From positions 1 through 38,348 of the forward strand of contig JASJDS010000028.1 in the NCBI GenBank assembly GCA_030065055.1: 38,348 nucleotides of DNA, read 5' to 3'. The notes below the pieces were generated by a model. It was not told the DNA's origin. It saw only the letters and a program-made list of their open reading frames with translations, and made no database searches. Source of the DNA: Calothrix sp. MO_192.B10 (GTDB lineage: Bacteria > Cyanobacteriota > Cyanobacteriia > Cyanobacteriales > Nostocaceae). The position numbers were made by a program, and so were the translations under genes. Shown piece after piece: positions 35,592-38,348 of this stretch. Numbering within the stretch: the first letter of the stretch is position 1; each line of letters opens with the position of its first letter.

Positions 35592-35906
35592 CTTAACCCT
35601 ACCCGTTAGGTATTTTGTTATTTAAATAATCTCTATTTGTATCATATTTTATGTTGGGTTCCACTGCGTTTCACCCAACCTACAAGGAATTGCGATCGCA
35701 TTTTTCACTTGCGCGTAGTGCTATATTGGGTTAAAAAATATGAAAAATTAATATCAAGAATCACATCATAATTTTGAGTATTCAATTTTATAGCACTACG
35801 CATATACGTTAGGACATTTCTAAATCCGGAAACCCTTTGATAGCTTACTGTTCCCTGTTCCCTATTCCCTGTTCCCTAGCACGTAGTGCTATAATTCCTC
35901 TGTTTT
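35592..35906. other. Gap with three palindrome families
   Basis: No gene is seen. It has a GTTGGGT/ACCCAAC hairpin at 35652-35680, a perfect 13-bp inverted pair GCGTAGTGCTATA (35713-35725) and TATAGCACTACGC (35789-35801) with a third copy near 35881, and a (TGTTCCC)n heptamer run at 35849-35878. The convergent gene ends leave no obvious terminator. Confidence 0.6.
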
Positions 35907-36653
35907 TCAAGTACCACGGAGAATACGTTTTGCTAACCAGGGAGCAAAGCGATTAATCCAAACCAATAGCTTGACTTTACCCACATTGATTTCGTAATTA
36001 TTTTTCTTTAATGCGTTTAATATTTCATCAGCTACTTGTTTGGGACTGATTTTGCCTTTTCCTCTACCTTTAGTCATGTCAGTGTCCACTAAGGGCAAAA
36101 TCGCTTCAAACACTGCAATATTGGGAGCGTTATATTCCATCTGATAGCGCAAAGACTGACTAAAGATATGTACTGCTGCTTTAGTTGCACAATAGATAGG
36201 CGCGCTACTTTTTGGAGTTAAAGCTAAACCAGAAGAAATATTGATAATTCCGCTTTCCTTTTGTTGCTGTAACAAAGGTAAACATAGAGTCGTTAACTTA
36301 GCAATAGAATTAAAGTTAATCTGAACTTCCCAATCTATATCTTTGAGAGCTTTTTCCCTATCGACTTTCGTTAGCTGATAGTTCAATTGCACACCTGCAT
36401 TATTTACCAGCATAGACAAGTCAGGAAACTTGGTATTAATCACTTGTACCAAATTGATAATATCATCATCTTTGGCTAAATCACACTGAATAGTCTCAAT
36501 TTCACTCATTTCTTTCTTAGCAAGAGCAAGTCGTTCTATACTCCTACCACAGATAATCACACGGTTACCTCTTTTATAAAATTCTCGAGTAAGTGCAAGT
36601 CCTACACCAGCACTACCACCAGTAATCAAAATTGTATGACCAGATAATTTCAT
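35907..36653 (-). CDS. Short-chain dehydrogenase/reductase (DltE-like)
   Basis: This 248-residue classical SDR has the cofactor motif TGGSAGVG (residues 11-18), structural NNAG in LVNNAGVQLN, the catalytic serine in IINISSGLAL and the YxxxK in IYCATKAAV. A DIDWEVQINFNS stretch occupies the position of the catalytic Asn. The C-terminal KLLVWINRFAPWLAKRIL segment is hydrophobic and amphipathic, as in the DltE-like group of SDRs, and could associate with membranes. Substrate is unknown. A weak AGGT precedes the ATG. It is transcribed toward the dnaX 3' end and divergent from the lipoprotein gene. Confidence 0.85.
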   Translation of the reverse strand: MKLSGHTILITGGSAGVGLALTREFYKRGNRVIICGRSIERLALAKKEMSEIETIQCDLAKDDDIINLVQVINTKFPDLSMLVNNAGVQLNYQLTKVDREKALKDIDWEVQINFNSIAKLTTLCLPLLQQQKESGIINISSGLALTPKSSAPIYCATKAAVHIFSQSLRYQMEYNAPNIAVFEAILPLVDTDMTKGRGKGKISPKQVADEILNALKKNNYEINVGKVKLLVWINRFAPWLAKRILRGT

Positions 36654-36981
36654 TTACCTATTTATTCCCTGACAATATTTACATTAATTTTGAGCTAAAT
36701 ATGACGATTAAAGACTTAAATTTGGTTTAATTGGTCAAATAACTGTAAATTAAATTTTTAGCTGCTACCAAAATAGGGGAATTTTGTCATCATAGGTATA
36801 TGAGGGTAAATACCTGAGATAACTAACATTTTCCTAGATTAAGTTGAAGGAAGGGCTGGATTGATTGCGATCGCAGTATCACATGTCAACAGAATCTAGG
36901 GGTATGTATATTTATTGCTTTTGCGATATTAGCAGAGGTTATAACCTTAAGACAAACTTCTCAATTTTTACTACCATTAAT
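36654..36981. other. Divergent gap between SDR and lipoprotein genes
   Basis: The gap is AT-rich and should hold both promoters. I see no repeats beyond a HIP1-like TTGCGATCGCA (36864-36874) and no credible small gene. An upstream open frame in phase with the lipoprotein from 36865 has no credible ribosome site. Confidence 0.4.
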
Positions 36982-37545
36982 ATGAAATTGTCAATGTATC
37001 GTCACATTGCGATCGCAGTATCTTCCTTGGGACTGCTTCTACTGACTGGGGGATGCTATCAGTTAAGTATATCCGTAGAGCCGGATGGGACTGACTCGCA
37101 AGTATCGTCATCTGTGTCTCCAGCAACAAATAATACCAAATCTCCCATTCAACTACCAAATCCAACCCCCACAACATTGGTAGCACAACTTCCTGAATCC
37201 GAGCGCGAACCCTTAAATACAGGAAAAATACGTATTAGTAATAAGACGGATATACCCATACGCATTGTTTTACTACCACGCCATTCTGGGACAAAAAACC
37301 TAAGTAAAGATCAGAATCAAAAATATAATATTCCCGCTCACTGGGACTTTGCTTCTCAAGAAGGAAGTACTAAAGGTTTGATTTTGTCCTTATCCCAAGG
37401 AAAGTTAACTTTGAAACAAGGGGATATATTAGTCGCCTTTGCTGAAGATGGTTCCCGACGTTATTGGGGGCCCTATGTGGTGGGAGAAACTTCTGAACCA
37501 TTATGGAATGGTCAACAGAAAGAATGGAAATTGATTTTGCAATAG
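36982..37545 (+). CDS. Putative lipoprotein
   Basis: This 187-residue protein has a signal peptide and lipobox: HIAIAVSSLGLLLLTGGC, with cysteine about residue 25 as the lipidation site. A Ser/Thr/Pro-rich linker follows, then a beta-rich domain from about residue 75 (GKIRISNKTDIPIRIVLLPR, then GDILVAFAEDGSRRYWGPYV). The domain may be a carbohydrate- or protein-binding fold, but I do not recognise the family. It would be anchored to a membrane facing the periplasm. The start at 36982 was chosen because it begins the signal peptide. The ORF extends upstream but without signal features. Confidence 0.7.
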   Translation: MKLSMYRHIAIAVSSLGLLLLTGGCYQLSISVEPDGTDSQVSSSVSPATNNTKSPIQLPNPTPTTLVAQLPESEREPLNTGKIRISNKTDIPIRIVLLPRHSGTKNLSKDQNQKYNIPAHWDFASQEGSTKGLILSLSQGKLTLKQGDILVAFAEDGSRRYWGPYVVGETSEPLWNGQQKEWKLILQ

Positions 37546-37625
37546 CAGCTTTGCTGTAGTAGAAAATGTCAAAATTTTACTAGACACTTCCCAGAATTAT
37601 TGGCGATAAGTCGCCGGAGGAAGAC

Positions 37626-37916
37626 ATGGAGACAATGAAATTGCAATCGCATATTGGGGCAGATGGTATATTGCAAATCGAAACCCCCACTAACTTAAAA
37701 GATACTTCTGTTGAGGTGGTGGTGGTGGTGCAGCCGTTACCAGATGCAGAAGTTGCACCACTAGAAGAAGATGAAGTGCGTTATAACGCTTGGGGAAAGG
37801 CGACGACGAAAAAATCAATTCAAGAAGCAATTACCCGAATGCAACAACTGCGACGAGAAGTGGCGTTGGATAAAACTTCAATCCGCTCCATGATTGAACA
37901 GGGGCGAAGATTTTAA
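37626..37916 (+). CDS. Putative antitoxin of VapC-like pair
   Basis: This 96-residue protein has a beta-rich N-terminus (KLQSHIGADGILQIETPTNL and VEVVVVVQPL), fitting an AbrB-like or related antitoxin, and a charged helical C-terminus that would hold the toxin. A strong GGAGG stands at 37616-37620, five nt before the ATG. The stop codon overlaps the next gene's ATG (TAATG). The pair layout is the usual antitoxin-toxin arrangement. Family assignment is not certain. Confidence 0.7.
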   Translation: METMKLQSHIGADGILQIETPTNLKDTSVEVVVVVQPLPDAEVAPLEEDEVRYNAWGKATTKKSIQEAITRMQQLRREVALDKTSIRSMIEQGRRF

Positions 37917-38254
37917 TGCAGTTTGTTTTGGATTGTTCTGTAGCAATCAGTTGGTGTTTGGTAGATGAAAATAACGATTACGCTAATGCCATACTGGCTA
38001 TGATGCCCGATTGTGAGGCATTTGTACCAGGAATTTGGTCGTTGGAAATTGCAAATGTGCTACTGGTGGCTGAACGACGTAACCGTATGACAACTGAGCA
38101 ATCATCAGAAGCTATTGCTTTGTTACAGTCATTTTTAATACAAGTTGATACAGCTACAGATGCAAATGCGTTAGGTGCAACTTTGGCAATAGGGCGACAG
38201 GAAGGTTTAGCATCTTATAGAACTAGTCGAAGTTCAAAACTCCCGTGCTTCTAG
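37916..38254 (+). pseudogene. VapC-type PIN toxin truncated at the 3' end
   Basis: The first 100 residues match VapC: FVLDCSVAISWCL (first Asp), WSLEIANVLL (Glu), TDANALGATLAIGRQEG (Asp), ending LASY. Normally an Asp follows SY (YDA) and 25-30 more residues close the fold. Here reading continues only as RTSRSSKLPCF before a stop. Those last codons overlap an apparent IS200/IS605-like end (CTCCCGTGCTTCTAGCGGGG). The protein has lost its final acidic residue and the C-terminal helix, so the toxin is probably inactive. The antitoxin gene is complete. Confidence 0.65.
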
Positions 38255-38287
38255 CGGGGAGATGTAGAACGAGGTAGCACATTTATG
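38231..38287 (+). mobile_element. IS200/IS605-like right end fragment
   Basis: The stem CTCCC (38240-38244) and GGGAG (38257-38261) with a loop containing TGCTTCTAG resembles the right-end hairpin of TnpB-carrying IS200/IS605 elements of cyanobacteria. A second hairpin with TTTA loop (GCACA/TGTGC, about 38276-38289) lies just behind. No transposase is present. The remaining sequence to 38348 is too short to assign. Confidence 0.5.
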
Positions 38288-38348
38288 TGCCGCTTTGATC
38301 AAATCCGGAAAAATCTGCCAGCCTCATCAGCAGTTTATTGGTTTAGCG

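Overview
The window looks like chromosomal DNA of a filamentous, probably heterocyst-forming, cyanobacterium. It has dispersed HIP1 octamers (GCGATCGC), heptanucleotide tandem repeats in almost every gap, a 37-bp tandem repeat of the LTRR type, and families typical of cyanobacteria (Uma2, DUF1822, DUF928, CHAT and CHASE2 proteins, and a DnaX split by an intein). I cannot name the species. No rRNA or tRNA gene was recognised.

Left part (1-8474). A Uma2-type nuclease-like gene and a frameshifted relic come first. A minus-strand cassette follows: PP2C phosphatase, protein kinase with a zinc ribbon, nicotinamidase-like cysteine hydrolase, and a von Willebrand A protein. It is divergent from an NrtR-type Nudix regulator. 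The short gap between the regulator and the phosphatase carries three TAGTGT half-sites in inverted order. This suggests that an NAD/ADP-ribose sensor controls a phospho-signalling cassette that also holds an NAD-salvage-like enzyme.

Centre (8640-22293). Six minus-strand genes run in order: a divergent sigma-70-like protein, DUF1822, a CHAT-CHASE2 membrane protein, DUF928, a very large secreted filamentous-haemagglutinin-type beta-helix protein, and a secreted TPR-CHAT protease. I read this as one functional locus linking transcription, caspase-like proteolysis and a surface or exoprotein. It is the best candidate here for an undescribed system. The three middle genes (CHAT-CHASE2, DUF928, haemagglutinin) are bracketed by inverted composite repeats.

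Right part (22561-38348). A run of small unknown genes is followed by an L,D-transpeptidase-like protein with a peptidoglycan-binding domain and a PIN toxin-antitoxin pair. Next is a 1570-residue TPR protein whose C-terminal CHAT domain has lost both catalytic residues, together with a short paralogue of its N-terminal domain. Then come dnaX with a 181-residue intein inserted in the Walker B motif, an SDR oxidoreductase, a lipoprotein, and a second PIN toxin-antitoxin pair. The toxin of that last pair is cut off by what looks like an IS200/IS605-type end.

Gaps are rich in repeats: MITE-like elements with terminal inverted repeats, hairpin arrays with TTTA loops, a long polypurine tract, and GTTGGGT/ACCCAAC palindromes. 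All functional statements come from reading motifs; no database search was possible.
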